A DNA stretch of 64,000 bases, from assembly GCF_022808915.1 (NCBI RefSeq), contig NZ_JAKZFS010000002.1:124001-188000 (forward strand). The letters are read 5' to 3'. The stretch comes from Fundidesulfovibrio terrae. GTDB lineage: Bacteria > Desulfobacterota > Desulfovibrionia > Desulfovibrionales > Desulfovibrionaceae. Both the position numbers and the translations under genes were made by a program. The notes below the pieces were generated by a model, which was not told where the DNA came from, did not search any database, and was given only the letters and a program-made list of their open reading frames with translations. Each line of letters starts with the position of its first letter. The stretch's first letter is position 1. Positions 8,673-16,917 of the stretch are shown here, one piece after another.

Positions 8673-8822
8673 CAGCAACGCCCCGGAAAACGGAAGACGG
8701 TGCAAATCCGTCGCAGGCGCGCTGCTGTAACCGGCGATAAAACGGGCGGAAAGCCACTGGGTAAGGCACCCGGGAAGGCTCCGCGCACCACCCGGCCGGA
8801 AGTCAGAAGACGTTCCTGGGGA
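8673..8822 (+). promoter_or_regulatory. Cobalamin (B12) riboswitch
   Basis: Binds adenosylcobalamin in the nascent mRNA and shuts the downstream genes off. Family signatures appear in order: GACGGTGCAAATCCGTC (8696-8712), CTGTAACCGG (about 8725), GCCACTGG (about 8753), the ACCCGGGAAGGCT segment (about 8768-8780), and a B12 box CCGGAAGTCAGAAGACG (8796-8812), close to the consensus GCCACTG/GGAAGTCAGGAGAC pattern. It leads into nrdG-nrdD, the B12-independent class III reductase. Class III can therefore be switched off when B12 allows another reductase to work; that B12-dependent class II enzyme (NrdJ) is not in this window. Confidence 0.92.
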
Positions 8823-8964
8823 GAATCGGCCAGGTCCCGCGAACGGACCATGGTTCCCGCGACGAGCCCTGCCGCGCAGGCGGCCGGGCTATCATCACCC
8901 GTCATCGTGGCGTAGCGTCTCTTTTTTTCGTTTTTGAAAATGCAAGCCTTTCGAGGTGTTGCGA

Positions 8965-9004
8965 GCTTTAATTGACAAGCGCCCAATATGTCGAAGCTTT
9001 TTTT
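8965..9004 (+). terminator. Candidate expression-platform terminator of the riboswitch
   Basis: AGCTT and a GACA segment pair with TGTC and AAGCT around an 11-base loop, followed by seven T residues. The stem is imperfect (internal loop). It sits 150 bases beyond the aptamer and 53 bases before nrdG, so it could be the off-state terminator. A second T-rich run at 8921-8936 is an alternative. Only weakly supported. Confidence 0.35.
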
Positions 9005-9056
9005 GCTTCTTCGCGGCCCTTGCCTCTGTTAGAAACCCCGGAAACTCCGGAAACGC

Positions 9057-9794
9057 ATGGACAACGAAACTCAGCAGGACATCCCGGCCGAAAAGGCCCG
9101 AATCAGAGCCGTCACGCCCCTGTCGCTGTGCGACTGGCCCGGGCGTAGCGTCTCCGTGGTCTACCTGGGCGGATGCAACCTGCGCTGCCCCACCTGCCAC
9201 AACGCCACCCTGGCCTTCACTCCGAGCCTGCACCCGCGCCTGGACACCGACGCGGTGCTGCGCGCGCTTGCCGCGCGCAAGCGCTGGCTGGACGGGGTGG
9301 TGGTCTGCGGCGGCGAACCCACCCTGGACCCCGGCCTGCCCGCGCTTGTGGACGCGCTGCACGGGCTCGGCCTGCCGGTCAAGGTGGACACCAACGGCAT
9401 GCTGCCGGAGGTGGTGGCGGCCGTCCGGGAGCGCAGCCCGGGCACGCTCTTCGCCGTGGACGTGAAGGGTCCGTGGGAGAAGTATCCCGTCCTCACCGGT
9501 GGCGCGGCGACGCCCGCCCAGGCGCGAGAGCGGCTTGGATCGATCTTCGCCCTGGCCTGGGCCTCGCCCCAGTCGTTCCTGTTTAGGATCACCCTCGTTC
9601 CCGGGCTCGGCCCGGAGGACGTCCAGACCGCGCGGGAGTACCTGCCCAGCGGTTTCACTCTGAGAGAACAACCCTACGTCCAACCCGCGCGGAGGGAGGA
9701 GAGCCCCTATGCCCCTGCAGATACAGAAACGCGACGGCTGCCTGGAAACCTGGTCCCTGGAACGGATCGCCCAAGCCATACTGAAGGCCCTTAG
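9057..9794 (+). CDS. nrdG: Anaerobic ribonucleotide reductase activating protein (radical SAM)
   Basis: Uses a 4Fe-4S cluster and S-adenosylmethionine to place the glycyl radical on NrdD. The 245-residue product has the radical-SAM signature CNLRCPTC (Cys40, Cys44, Cys47), the preceding LCDWPGRSVSVVYLGGC and a CGGEPTLD glycine motif. The ATG at 9057 is chosen because it directly precedes the conserved start; Shine-Dalgarno is weak (CCGGA), which may matter for riboswitch control. Its reading frame runs 86 bases into nrdD, giving a proline- and arginine-rich tail that is probably not part of the catalytic fold. Confidence 0.92.
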   Translation: MDNETQQDIPAEKARIRAVTPLSLCDWPGRSVSVVYLGGCNLRCPTCHNATLAFTPSLHPRLDTDAVLRALAARKRWLDGVVVCGGEPTLDPGLPALVDALHGLGLPVKVDTNGMLPEVVAAVRERSPGTLFAVDVKGPWEKYPVLTGGAATPAQARERLGSIFALAWASPQSFLFRITLVPGLGPEDVQTAREYLPSGFTLREQPYVQPARREESPYAPADTETRRLPGNLVPGTDRPSHTEGP

Positions 9795-11778
9795 GGCCAG
9801 CGGCATCCAGGACCCCCTGCTGGCCAAGCGCATGGCCCGCAAGGTGGAGGAGAAGCTGGGCGACGAGCCCGTCGCGCTTCAGGAGAACGTGCAGGACATG
9901 GTTGAGCGCGTGCTCATGGAGTCGCGCCTGTTCGACGTGGCCAAGCGCTTCATCATCTACCGCGAGAAGCGCCGCACCCTGCGCGAGCAGAAGGCCGCCT
10001 ACCTGGACATCAAGGACACCATCGACAACTACCTCTCCAAGGCCGACTGGCGCGTGGCCGAGAACGCCAACATGGCCCACTCCTTCCAGGGGCTCATGCT
10101 GCACCTGTCGGGCACCGTGCAGGCCCGCTACGCCCTGGAGAAGTATCCCGAGGAAGTGCGCGCCGCCCACGACCACGGCTATTTCCACATCCACGACCTG
10201 TCCTTCGGCCTGGCGGGCTATTGCGCGGGCTGGAGCCTGCGCGACCTGCTGCTGGAAGGCTTCAACCTGGACGGGCGCTCCTCCGCCGGACCGGCCAAGC
10301 ACTTCGACTCGGCCCTGGGCCAGATGGTCAACTTCCTGGGCACGCTCCAGAACGAGTGGGCCGGCGCCCAGGCCTTCAACAACGTGGACACCTACCTGGC
10401 CCCCTTCATCCGCCACGACGGGCTGGACTACGACAAGGTGCGCCAGGCCGTGCAGAAGTTCGTGTTCAACCTGAACACCACCTCGCGCTGGGGCGGCCAG
10501 ACCCCCTTCACCAACCTGAGCTTCGATCTGACCCCGCCCAAGCACATCGCCAAGGAGGCGGTCATCATCGGCGGCAAGCTCCAGGACGCGGTCTACGGCG
10601 ACTTCCAGGCCGAGATGGACATGTTCAACCAGGCTTTCCTGGAGGTCATGGCCGAGGGCGACTACTTCTCGCAGATATTCTCCTTCCCCATCCCCACCTA
10701 CAACGTCACCGAGGACTTCCCCTGGGATTCGCCCATCGGGACGAGGCTTCTGGAGCTCACCGCCAAGTACGGCGCGCCCTACTTCCAGAACTTCATCAGC
10801 TCCGACCTCTCCCCCGAGGACGTGCGCTCCATGTGCTGCCGCCTGCAGATGGACCTGCGCGAGCTGCGCAACAAGGTGGGCGGGCTCTTCGGCGCGGGCG
10901 ACCTCACCGGCTCCATCGGCGTGGTGACGCTCAACCTGCCCAAGCTGGCCTATCTGTCGCAGGGCGAGGAGGACTTCCTGGACCTGGTGGCCGAATACGC
11001 CACCATGGCCAAGGACGCCCTGGAATTCAAACGCAAGCTCATCCAGGACTACCTGGACCGGGGCATGTTCCCCTATTCGGCGCGCTACTTAAAAAACGGC
11101 TACAAGGGCCACTTCTCCACCATCGGCCTGGTGGGCGGGCACGAGGCCTGCCTGAACATCCTGGGCAAGGGCATCGAGACCGACGCCGGCATCCGCCTCA
11201 TGACCCGGGTGCTCAACCACCTGCGGGAAATCACCTCCCGCTTCCAGGAGGAGACCGGGCACCTCTACAACCTGGAGGCCACCCCGGCAGAGGGCACCAG
11301 CTACCGCCTGGCCAAGATCGACAAGAACCTCTACGCGGACATCAAGGCCTCGGGCAACGGCACGCCGTACTACACCAACTCCACCAACCTGCCTGTGGGG
11401 CAGTGCGAGGACGTCATCGCCGCCCTGGAGCACCAGAACAAGCTGCAGCCCCTGTATACGGGCGGCACGGTGTTCCATACGTTCTTGGGCGAGGCCGTCG
11501 TGGACACCGAGGCGCTCAAGAACTTCATCATCAAGGCCTTCCGCATGACCAAGATCCCGTACCTGTCCATCACGCCCACCTTCAGCGTGTGCAAGCAGCA
11601 CGGGTACATGTCGGGGGAGCATTTCGAATGCCCCACCTGCGGCGAGGACGCCGAGGTGTTCACCAGGATCGTCGGGTACTACCGGCCGGTGTCGCGCTGG
11701 AACAAGGGCAAGAAGGCGGAGTACGTGGATAGGGTGACGTACGTGGGGACGTGCGGCTGCGAGCCGGGGCAGTTGTAG
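9709..11778 (+). CDS. nrdD: Anaerobic ribonucleoside-triphosphate reductase, class III
   Basis: Makes deoxyribonucleotides without oxygen using a glycyl radical. The 689-residue product begins with an ATP-cone regulatory domain (about 1-95), followed by the ten-stranded barrel with FNLNTTSRWGGQTPF and NSTNLPVG. The C-terminal zinc region includes CxxC at 641-644. The radical site is RIVGYYRP (Gly656), and a second Cys pair (682, 684) lies at the end. Start is ATG 9709 with a strong GGAGGGAGGAG nine bases before. Overlaps nrdG by 86 bases and is followed by a perfect terminator, so riboswitch-nrdG-nrdD is a complete unit. Confidence 0.97.
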   Translation: MPLQIQKRDGCLETWSLERIAQAILKALRASGIQDPLLAKRMARKVEEKLGDEPVALQENVQDMVERVLMESRLFDVAKRFIIYREKRRTLREQKAAYLDIKDTIDNYLSKADWRVAENANMAHSFQGLMLHLSGTVQARYALEKYPEEVRAAHDHGYFHIHDLSFGLAGYCAGWSLRDLLLEGFNLDGRSSAGPAKHFDSALGQMVNFLGTLQNEWAGAQAFNNVDTYLAPFIRHDGLDYDKVRQAVQKFVFNLNTTSRWGGQTPFTNLSFDLTPPKHIAKEAVIIGGKLQDAVYGDFQAEMDMFNQAFLEVMAEGDYFSQIFSFPIPTYNVTEDFPWDSPIGTRLLELTAKYGAPYFQNFISSDLSPEDVRSMCCRLQMDLRELRNKVGGLFGAGDLTGSIGVVTLNLPKLAYLSQGEEDFLDLVAEYATMAKDALEFKRKLIQDYLDRGMFPYSARYLKNGYKGHFSTIGLVGGHEACLNILGKGIETDAGIRLMTRVLNHLREITSRFQEETGHLYNLEATPAEGTSYRLAKIDKNLYADIKASGNGTPYYTNSTNLPVGQCEDVIAALEHQNKLQPLYTGGTVFHTFLGEAVVDTEALKNFIIKAFRMTKIPYLSITPTFSVCKQHGYMSGEHFECPTCGEDAEVFTRIVGYYRPVSRWNKGKKAEYVDRVTYVGTCGCEPGQL

Positions 11779-11793
11779 GAACGATTAATGATA

Positions 11794-11831
11794 AAAAGCC
11801 CTTCAGATGTTGCAGCATCTGAAGGGCTTTT
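11794..11831 (+). terminator. Rho-independent terminator of nrdGD
   Basis: Perfect 16-bp stem (AAAAGCCCTTCAGATG and its complement) around a TTGCAG loop, ending in TTTT, 15 bases after the nrdD stop. Confidence 0.92.
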
Positions 11832-12134
11832 GAAAAGAGCCCCGAAATTTCAACTTGTGGCTGGTTCGGGGACTCCTTGCGGGGAATGGTGCCCGCTATC
11901 GCTTGGCTTAACTAACGCCTGGGCACTTCTCCGTCAAGGAAAGCCACTTGAGTGGAGGCTTTCATGACGTTCAAGAAAAACAACACAAGTTAACACGCAT
12001 GGTTATCGAACGACATGGATGGTTCATGTCGCTGAGAAATCGCTAAGGTGAACTTTCGCCGTCTGTTATTGAGGCGGTAGTTTTCCTGCAACGTCAGCTA
12101 TGCAGGGGAAACACCTTTTAGCTTGTTGCAGGTG
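11832..12134. other. AT-richer non-coding stretch, no gene seen
   Basis: Base composition falls to roughly even A+T and G+C after the nrdD terminator. I see no plausible open frame. There is an imperfect hairpin at about 11939-11965 (GAAAGCC ... GGCTTTC). No tRNA, tmRNA tail or attachment-site duplication could be recognised. The stretch leads directly into the promoter of the small gene at 12195; it may be the flank of a transferred fragment or hold an unrecognised small RNA. Confidence 0.4.
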
Positions 12135-12163
12135 TTGTTAACAGCCAATTGATTAAATATACT
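12135..12163 (+). promoter_or_regulatory. Sigma-70-type promoter of the small duplicated protein
   Basis: TTGTTA (12135-12140), 17-base spacer, TATACT (12158-12163), one mismatch from the -10 consensus. Immediately after it, AGCCCAATGGGCT (12164-12176) forms a short inverted repeat at the likely transcription start, a possible operator. Confidence 0.65.
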
Positions 12164-12194
12164 AGCCCAATGGGCTGGATAAGGTGTTCTAGTT

Positions 12195-12443
12195 ATGCCG
12201 AAAAATACCAAACAATCGTCTCCTGACATTGCCAAGCTTGCTGCGAGCGTACTTGCTGATCCGCATGCTTCGGGCATTCAGAAGAGCCTTGCGGGGTCTG
12301 CTCTGTCTCAAACTGGGACTGGTAAACAAACCGGAGCAGACATGGAGTCAAAGGCTTCGAAAGCTTTGCACAATCCAAACTCAGCTGAGATAACGCAGGC
12401 GCTCGCGGGAAGCGTCCTGTCTCAGGCCAATAAAGATCGTTAA
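12195..12443 (+). CDS. Small two-repeat protein of unknown function, 82 aa
   Basis: Two similar units are visible: residues about 15-38 (SVLADPHASGIQKSLAGSAL) and about 57-78 (KALHNPNSAEITQALAGSVL), each ending LAGSxLSQ. The segment between, GTGKQTGADMESKAS, links them. I recall proteins of this build scattered in unrelated bacteria, often of uncharacterised role; that is memory, not a search. There is no signal peptide or membrane helix. Start ATG 12195 has AAGGTG eight bases upstream. Codon use is clearly less GC-biased than neighbours. It has its own promoter (12135-12163) and terminator (12460-12484), so it is a self-contained, probably acquired, unit. Confidence 0.85.
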   Translation: MPKNTKQSSPDIAKLAASVLADPHASGIQKSLAGSALSQTGTGKQTGADMESKASKALHNPNSAEITQALAGSVLSQANKDR

Positions 12444-12459
12444 CCACAACCAATCGAGG

Positions 12460-12484
12460 GAGGCCCTGGATTTTCCGGGGCCTC
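12460..12484 (+). terminator. Terminator of the small protein gene
   Basis: Ten-base stem GAGGCCCTGG / CCGGGGCCTC (one wobble) with an ATTTT loop, 16 bases after the stop. The following T-run is short. Confidence 0.7.
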
Positions 12485-12534
12485 TTCTGTGACAAATTGA
12501 TATTTTTGCGAGAAGGATATACCCGCCTCCTGTG

Positions 12535-13098
12535 ATGCGTATATCCCGGCGATCCGATGAGACGGTGAAAGCGAGTCTCGTTTACACCATCGGCCACTCC
12601 AACCACCCGGCCGAACGCTTTCTCGATCTTCTGCGAGAGCACGCAATCACCGCCGTGGCCGACGTGCGCTCCAAACCCTACACCAAATACGCCAAGCACT
12701 TCTGCCGCGAGCCCATCGAGCGCCTGCTGCGCGCTTCGGGCATCGCCTACGTCTTCCTGGGCGACCTGATCGGCGGCAAGCCGGACGACCCGGACCTGCT
12801 GGGCCCGGACGGCAAGCCCGACTATGCCCGCATCGCCGCATCCGAGGCGTTCGCACGGGGCATCGACCGCCTGGTCGCGGGCGCGGCCACGCACACCATC
12901 GCCCTCATGTGCGGCGAGGAGGACCCCTCCCGCTGCCACCGCCGCCACCTGATCGCCCCTCGGCTTACCGCGCGCGGCGTCACCGTCCTGCACATCCGGG
13001 GCGACGGGCGCGTCCAGGACGAGGCCGCGCTGGCCGAGGCGGAGGCAGGTACGCGAGGTACCCCCGCAGAGCCGTCGCGGCCGACTCTCTTCGACTAG
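12535..13098 (+). CDS. DUF488 family protein
   Basis: Product of 187 residues with the DUF488 pattern: YTIGHSNHPAERFLDLL near the start, AVADVRSKPYTKY, and a late MCGEEDPSRCHRRHLIAP motif in which the Cys, Arg and His residues are conserved in the family. The function is not established; the fold is soluble and the conserved Cys/His/Arg cluster suggests an enzyme or nucleic-acid-related role. Start is ATG 12535 (GTG at 12532 is adjacent; a GTG at about 12565, directly before the conserved LVYTIGHS, is another option). Single gene. Confidence 0.85.
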   Translation: MRISRRSDETVKASLVYTIGHSNHPAERFLDLLREHAITAVADVRSKPYTKYAKHFCREPIERLLRASGIAYVFLGDLIGGKPDDPDLLGPDGKPDYARIAASEAFARGIDRLVAGAATHTIALMCGEEDPSRCHRRHLIAPRLTARGVTVLHIRGDGRVQDEAALAEAEAGTRGTPAEPSRPTLFD

Positions 13099-13168
13099 CG
13101 TCGCGGTCGGGTTGCCCCAGCGCCCGATGCGGATGATTCCGGGAGCGCGACGGCGAAGGGAGAAAGAC

Positions 13169-13207
13169 GCCTCCGGCGGCCAAAGGAACTTCGTTCCTTT
13201 GGAATCC
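13169..13207 (-). repeat. Dispersed hairpin repeat, family A, copy 2
   Basis: Minus orientation: the tail (seen as GCCTCCGGCGG on plus) is followed by the stem CCAAAGGAAC / GTTCCTTTGG with a TTC loop, then AATCC. Confidence 0.75.
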
Positions 13208-13305
13208 TTTTTCGCTCCGCGCCGGTCCGGCGAAAGGACGTCCGGGATGACTTGCCGTAAAGGGCGTGGCAGGGTGCGGCGACCGTGACAATCATGGGAG
13301 GCGTG

Positions 13306-14445
13306 ATGGAACAGCGGCAACGGATGCTCTTCGTGGACAACCTGCGCCTCGGCGTCATCGTCCTGGTGGTCTGCATGCACGTGGCGGTCACCTATTCCGG
13401 CCTGGGCGACTGGTACTACAAGGAAGGCCTCCCCCTCGGCACGGCATCGTTTATCTTCTTCGCCGTATTCCAGTGCTTCCTCCAGGCGTTCTTCATGGGG
13501 ACGCTCTTCATGCTGGCGGGCTACTACGCCGCCGCGTCCCTCGCCTCCAAGGGCGCGGGCGGGTTCATCAAGGGCCGCCTGATCCGCCTGGGCGCGCCGA
13601 CCCTCTTCTACATGCTGGTGATCAACCCGTTCACGGTCTATTACCTGAAGGACTGGGACCACACGCTCTATCCCGTGCCCTTCACCCGCTTCTATGCCGC
13701 CTACATCGAGGGCGGCCGGGTGCTCGGCGGCACCGGCCCCATGTGGTTCGCCCTGGCCCTGCTCATCTTCTGCGTGGTGTTCGCCGCGATCAGGCAACTG
13801 TCCGGGACGCCCGGCCGGACGCCCTCGCCGCGCCCCTTCCCCTCGCGCCTGCCGGTGCTGGTGGCCCTGGCGGCAAGCGCCCTGGCCTTCGCGCTGCGTC
13901 TCGAATGGCCCATCGGGACCAATTTCCTCAACATGCAGCTGTGCTATTTCTCGCAGTACGTGATCCTGTTCTGCTTCGGCATCGCCGCCCACGGCAACGG
14001 CTGGCTGGAGCGGATCGAATACCCGCTGGCCGTACGTTGCCTCGCGGCGGCGGGGCTCGGCATGGCGGTGCTGCTGGGATTCTTCTTCCTGAGCGGGGCC
14101 ATGGCCGGGGACCAGTCCTTCCGTGGCGGGTTCACGTGGCAAAACGCGGCCTTCTCGCTGTGGGAGTCCTTCACGGGGGTGTTCATGACCGTGGGGCTGG
14201 TGGGCGTGCTGCGCAGGCACTGGAACACCCAGGGCGCGTTCGCCAAGAGCCTCTCGGACAGCGCCTTCGCGGTTTACGTGTTCCACGCGCCCATGTTGGT
14301 CTTCATCTCGCTGATGCTGCGCGGCGTCGAACTGGCGGCGCTTCCGAAATTCCTGCTGGTCTGCGCGGTGGCGCTGCCTGTCTGTTTCGCGGCTGCCCGG
14401 CTCATACGGGCCACCCCCGTCCTGCGCTCCCTGGTCCGTTCCTGA
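13306..14445 (+). CDS. Membrane acyltransferase, acyltransferase-3 family
   Basis: Multi-spanning enzyme of the family that O-acylates sugars, lipids or peptidoglycan. The 379-residue product begins with the family signature FVDNLRLGVIVLVVCMHVAV, where Arg and the His of CMH are the usual catalytic residues, followed by about nine more hydrophobic helices (YDV-type short loops, a proline/arginine-rich cytoplasmic loop near residue 175, and PMLVFISLMLRGVEL near the end). Start ATG 13306 is preferred over the upstream 13285 GTG because GGGAGG lies at the right distance. The substrate cannot be told; it is not near the glycan genes by operon. Confidence 0.8.
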   Translation: MEQRQRMLFVDNLRLGVIVLVVCMHVAVTYSGLGDWYYKEGLPLGTASFIFFAVFQCFLQAFFMGTLFMLAGYYAAASLASKGAGGFIKGRLIRLGAPTLFYMLVINPFTVYYLKDWDHTLYPVPFTRFYAAYIEGGRVLGGTGPMWFALALLIFCVVFAAIRQLSGTPGRTPSPRPFPSRLPVLVALAASALAFALRLEWPIGTNFLNMQLCYFSQYVILFCFGIAAHGNGWLERIEYPLAVRCLAAAGLGMAVLLGFFFLSGAMAGDQSFRGGFTWQNAAFSLWESFTGVFMTVGLVGVLRRHWNTQGAFAKSLSDSAFAVYVFHAPMLVFISLMLRGVELAALPKFLLVCAVALPVCFAAARLIRATPVLRSLVRS

Positions 14446-14487
14446 CGTCCCCGCCGCTCAGGGAAACTGCTGGCGGGAGGCTTGGGG

Positions 14488-16611
14488 TCAGCGCGAAGGT
14501 CCGGCGCCCAGCGGCAGCTCGATGACGAACCGCGTCCCTCCGCCGGGTGGCTCCTCCACCCGGATGCTCCCGCAGTGGTTGTTGGACACGATGAAGTAGG
14601 ACACCGACAGCCCGAGCCCCGTGCCGTCGCCGGGCGCCTTGGTGGTGTAGAAGGGTTCGAACACCTTCTGGCGCAGGGCAGGATCGATCCCCGGCCCGTT
14701 GTCCTCCACCTCGACTACTGCCATGGCTCCGGAGGAGCGCACGCGCAAGGTGATCGCCGGGCGTTGCTCCCCGTAGTTCTTGGAAGCCATGGCCTGCGCC
14801 GCGTTTTTCAGCAGGTTGAGCATCACCTGCTCGATCTCCATGCGGGAGCAGAATACCGGAGGCAGGCCGGGGTCGTACTCCTTGAGGATGGATATGTGGC
14901 GGAAGTCGTACTTCTTCTTGAGATCGTAGTCGTTGGAGGCGAGCTCCACGCTTTTGTCCACCAGATCCGAAAGCTGGACGAATTCCTTGCTGGTGTCGCT
15001 TTTGCGGCTGAACTCGATCATGTTGGAGACGATCCGGCTGGCTCGCAGCCCCCCCTCGCGGATGTTCTCCAGGAAGGAGAAGATGTTCTTGTCCTCGAGA
15101 TAGCGCCGTAACCCGTCCAGGTCGCACCCGGATTTGCGCGCGGCCGCCTGGTTTGCCTCGCGAAACGGCGAGAGGCGCAATTCGATGAGCTGGGCCGACT
15201 GGAGGATGGCCCCCAGCGGGTTGTTGATCTCGTGGGCCATTCCGGCCGCCAGTCCGCCCACGGACATCATTTTTTCGGTCTGGATCATCATCTCCCGCAG
15301 GCGTTCCCGTTCGCTGACGTCGTCCATGCGGATGACCACGCCGTTGATGCCGTTGGCGACCAGCGGATAGAACTGGATGTCGAGCAGATGCACCGACCCC
15401 TCGCGCACCAGGGGCTGCTTCTCCAGCGTCTCGACATGCCGTTCGCTGAGAGCGGCGGCCATCTTGTCCAGGTGCTTTCCCATGAACGGCAGGGCCTGTT
15501 GCAGCGGATGCCCCACCACGTCTTCGGGATGCTTGCCGAAAAGATCGCTCGCACAGGCGTTCCAATGGTTGACCACGCCGTGTTCATCCACGCCGATGAT
15601 GGCCGAGGGGGCCGACTCCAGGATGTTCTTGATGAGGTTGCGGGATTTCTCGAGCTCCCTCTCGGCCTCGATGCGCTCGGTGATGTCGAAGCCGACGCCC
15701 ACGATCCCGGTGACCGTGCCGGACGCGTCGTGCAGAAGCGCCTTGTGGAGCTGGACCTCCCGCATGCCGCCTTCACTGGATCGCACCTGGGTGGAGTAGG
15801 CCTGCCGCTCCCCGGTATCGAGCAGCGCCCTGTCCATCCGCTCGTAAACCCGCGCCAGGTCGGGAACGCAAAAGGACCCTGCCGTGGAGCCGAGCATGCG
15901 CTCCCTGGGCAGCCCCATCATCTGCTCGAAGGCCGCGTTGCAGCCGGTGTAGGCCAGGTCCTTGTTTTTTGTGAACAGCGGGGTGGGGATGGTCTCGAAA
16001 ATGGACTGCATGTAGGCCCGCTGGTCGTCCAGGCCCTTTTTGACCTGCTCGGTGGCTTCCAGCTGGCGGCGGAGCAGGAAATTGCTCTCGGCGAGACTGC
16101 CGATGAAGGACGCCAGCGCCCTGTTGTAATCGAGGATGTTTTCCACCTTGGCGCGCGTGAACACGGGCACCTTGTCCAGCGCCTCAAGGTAGGCGTGCTT
16201 GTCGAACCCGAACTGGTCCGCTTGGCGTTCGAAGAAGGTCCGGTCGGCCGCCTCGTCTTCGAAGAGGAACTGTCCGAGAAAGAACGTGGCCAGGTGTTTC
16301 CCGGCGACGAAGATGGGAATGCCGATGTCCCACATGCCGTTGGGGCACTTGTAACCGTGGGAGTTTCCATCGGCGATGTGCTGGGCGATGGCCAGGTCGC
16401 TTTGGCGGCAGCGGGCGGCGGTGTCGGGGTTGGCCCGATGGAAATGGACGCAGATGTCCTGCCACCCGGTTCCGGCCAGCACGGCGCCTTCCCGAGCGTC
16501 GATGACGCCGCTCGGCATTCCTGCTGCCTGGTAGTGGGCATCCAGCATACGTTGGATGTCGGAAAAGTTGATGAGGTCGACGATTCCCGGCTCGGATACT
16601 TCCTGTACCAT
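14488..16611 (-). CDS. PocR-PAS-PAS sensor histidine kinase
   Basis: Orphan cytoplasmic sensor kinase of 707 residues with no membrane segment. An N-terminal PocR ligand domain (about 10-180) shows QDICVHFHRANP, RCRQSDLA and KCPNGMWDIGIPIFV with conserved Cys54, Cys68 and Cys89. PAS domains follow at about 200-320 and 325-440. The HisKA box GLAAGMAHEINNPLGAIL has phospho-acceptor His460. The ATPase domain has NLLKNAAQAM, VEDNGPGID and DGTGLGLS. PocR was first defined in the B12-dependent propanediol regulator and is thought to sense small hydrocarbon derivatives. Start ATG 16611 has GGAGGG five bases before. No response regulator is adjacent. Confidence 0.92.
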   Translation of the reverse strand: MVQEVSEPGIVDLINFSDIQRMLDAHYQAAGMPSGVIDAREGAVLAGTGWQDICVHFHRANPDTAARCRQSDLAIAQHIADGNSHGYKCPNGMWDIGIPIFVAGKHLATFFLGQFLFEDEAADRTFFERQADQFGFDKHAYLEALDKVPVFTRAKVENILDYNRALASFIGSLAESNFLLRRQLEATEQVKKGLDDQRAYMQSIFETIPTPLFTKNKDLAYTGCNAAFEQMMGLPRERMLGSTAGSFCVPDLARVYERMDRALLDTGERQAYSTQVRSSEGGMREVQLHKALLHDASGTVTGIVGVGFDITERIEAERELEKSRNLIKNILESAPSAIIGVDEHGVVNHWNACASDLFGKHPEDVVGHPLQQALPFMGKHLDKMAAALSERHVETLEKQPLVREGSVHLLDIQFYPLVANGINGVVIRMDDVSERERLREMMIQTEKMMSVGGLAAGMAHEINNPLGAILQSAQLIELRLSPFREANQAAARKSGCDLDGLRRYLEDKNIFSFLENIREGGLRASRIVSNMIEFSRKSDTSKEFVQLSDLVDKSVELASNDYDLKKKYDFRHISILKEYDPGLPPVFCSRMEIEQVMLNLLKNAAQAMASKNYGEQRPAITLRVRSSGAMAVVEVEDNGPGIDPALRQKVFEPFYTTKAPGDGTGLGLSVSYFIVSNNHCGSIRVEEPPGGGTRFVIELPLGAGPSR

Positions 16612-16777
16612 CGGACCCTCCAGCGTACGGATTGCTCGAGAGCTTCAGACCATGGTCCTATGAAAGAGGTAACCCCATTACCCGGCAGGACACAATCATC
16701 TTGTGGCGATTCCCAGCCATTTGGCTGCGATTGCCTCCGCGGTCAAGGATGCCCGTCGGGCCGGGCGGAAAAACGGC

Positions 16778-16812
16778 AAAAAGCCGGAAGCGCGGCCTTG
16801 CGCGCTTCCGGC
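16778..16812 (-). terminator. Rho-independent terminator of the 16918-17997 epimerase gene
   Basis: On the minus strand a perfect 12-bp stem (GCCGGAAGCGCG and complement, loop of six) runs into TTTTT. It lies about 105 bases beyond the epimerase stop, after a family A repeat. Confidence 0.75.
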
Positions 16813-16849
16813 CCGACATGATTCACAGCGATCGACGCGAAGCGATAAG

Positions 16850-16888
16850 GGATTCCAAAGGGAGGAACTCCCTTTGGCCGCCGGAGGC
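16850..16888 (+). repeat. Dispersed hairpin repeat, family A, copy 3
   Basis: GGATT, then stem CCAAAGGGAG / CTCCCTTTGG (loop GAA), then the tail CCGCCGGAGGC, ending 29 bases before the stop of the epimerase on the opposite strand. Confidence 0.75.
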
Positions 16889-16917
16889 TTCTTCCCTCTC
16901 GCTCCGGTTGGGGGCTT

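Noticed and set aside
9057-11778. A frameshift between nrdG and nrdD was considered because of the 86-base overlap
   Set aside because: Both products have complete motifs and nrdD has its own strong ribosome-binding site, so two separate overlapping genes are the simpler reading.
12193-14286. 697-codon minus-strand frame across three plus-strand genes
   Set aside because: It spans several genes and intergenic DNA, including a terminator, and has no recognisable domain.
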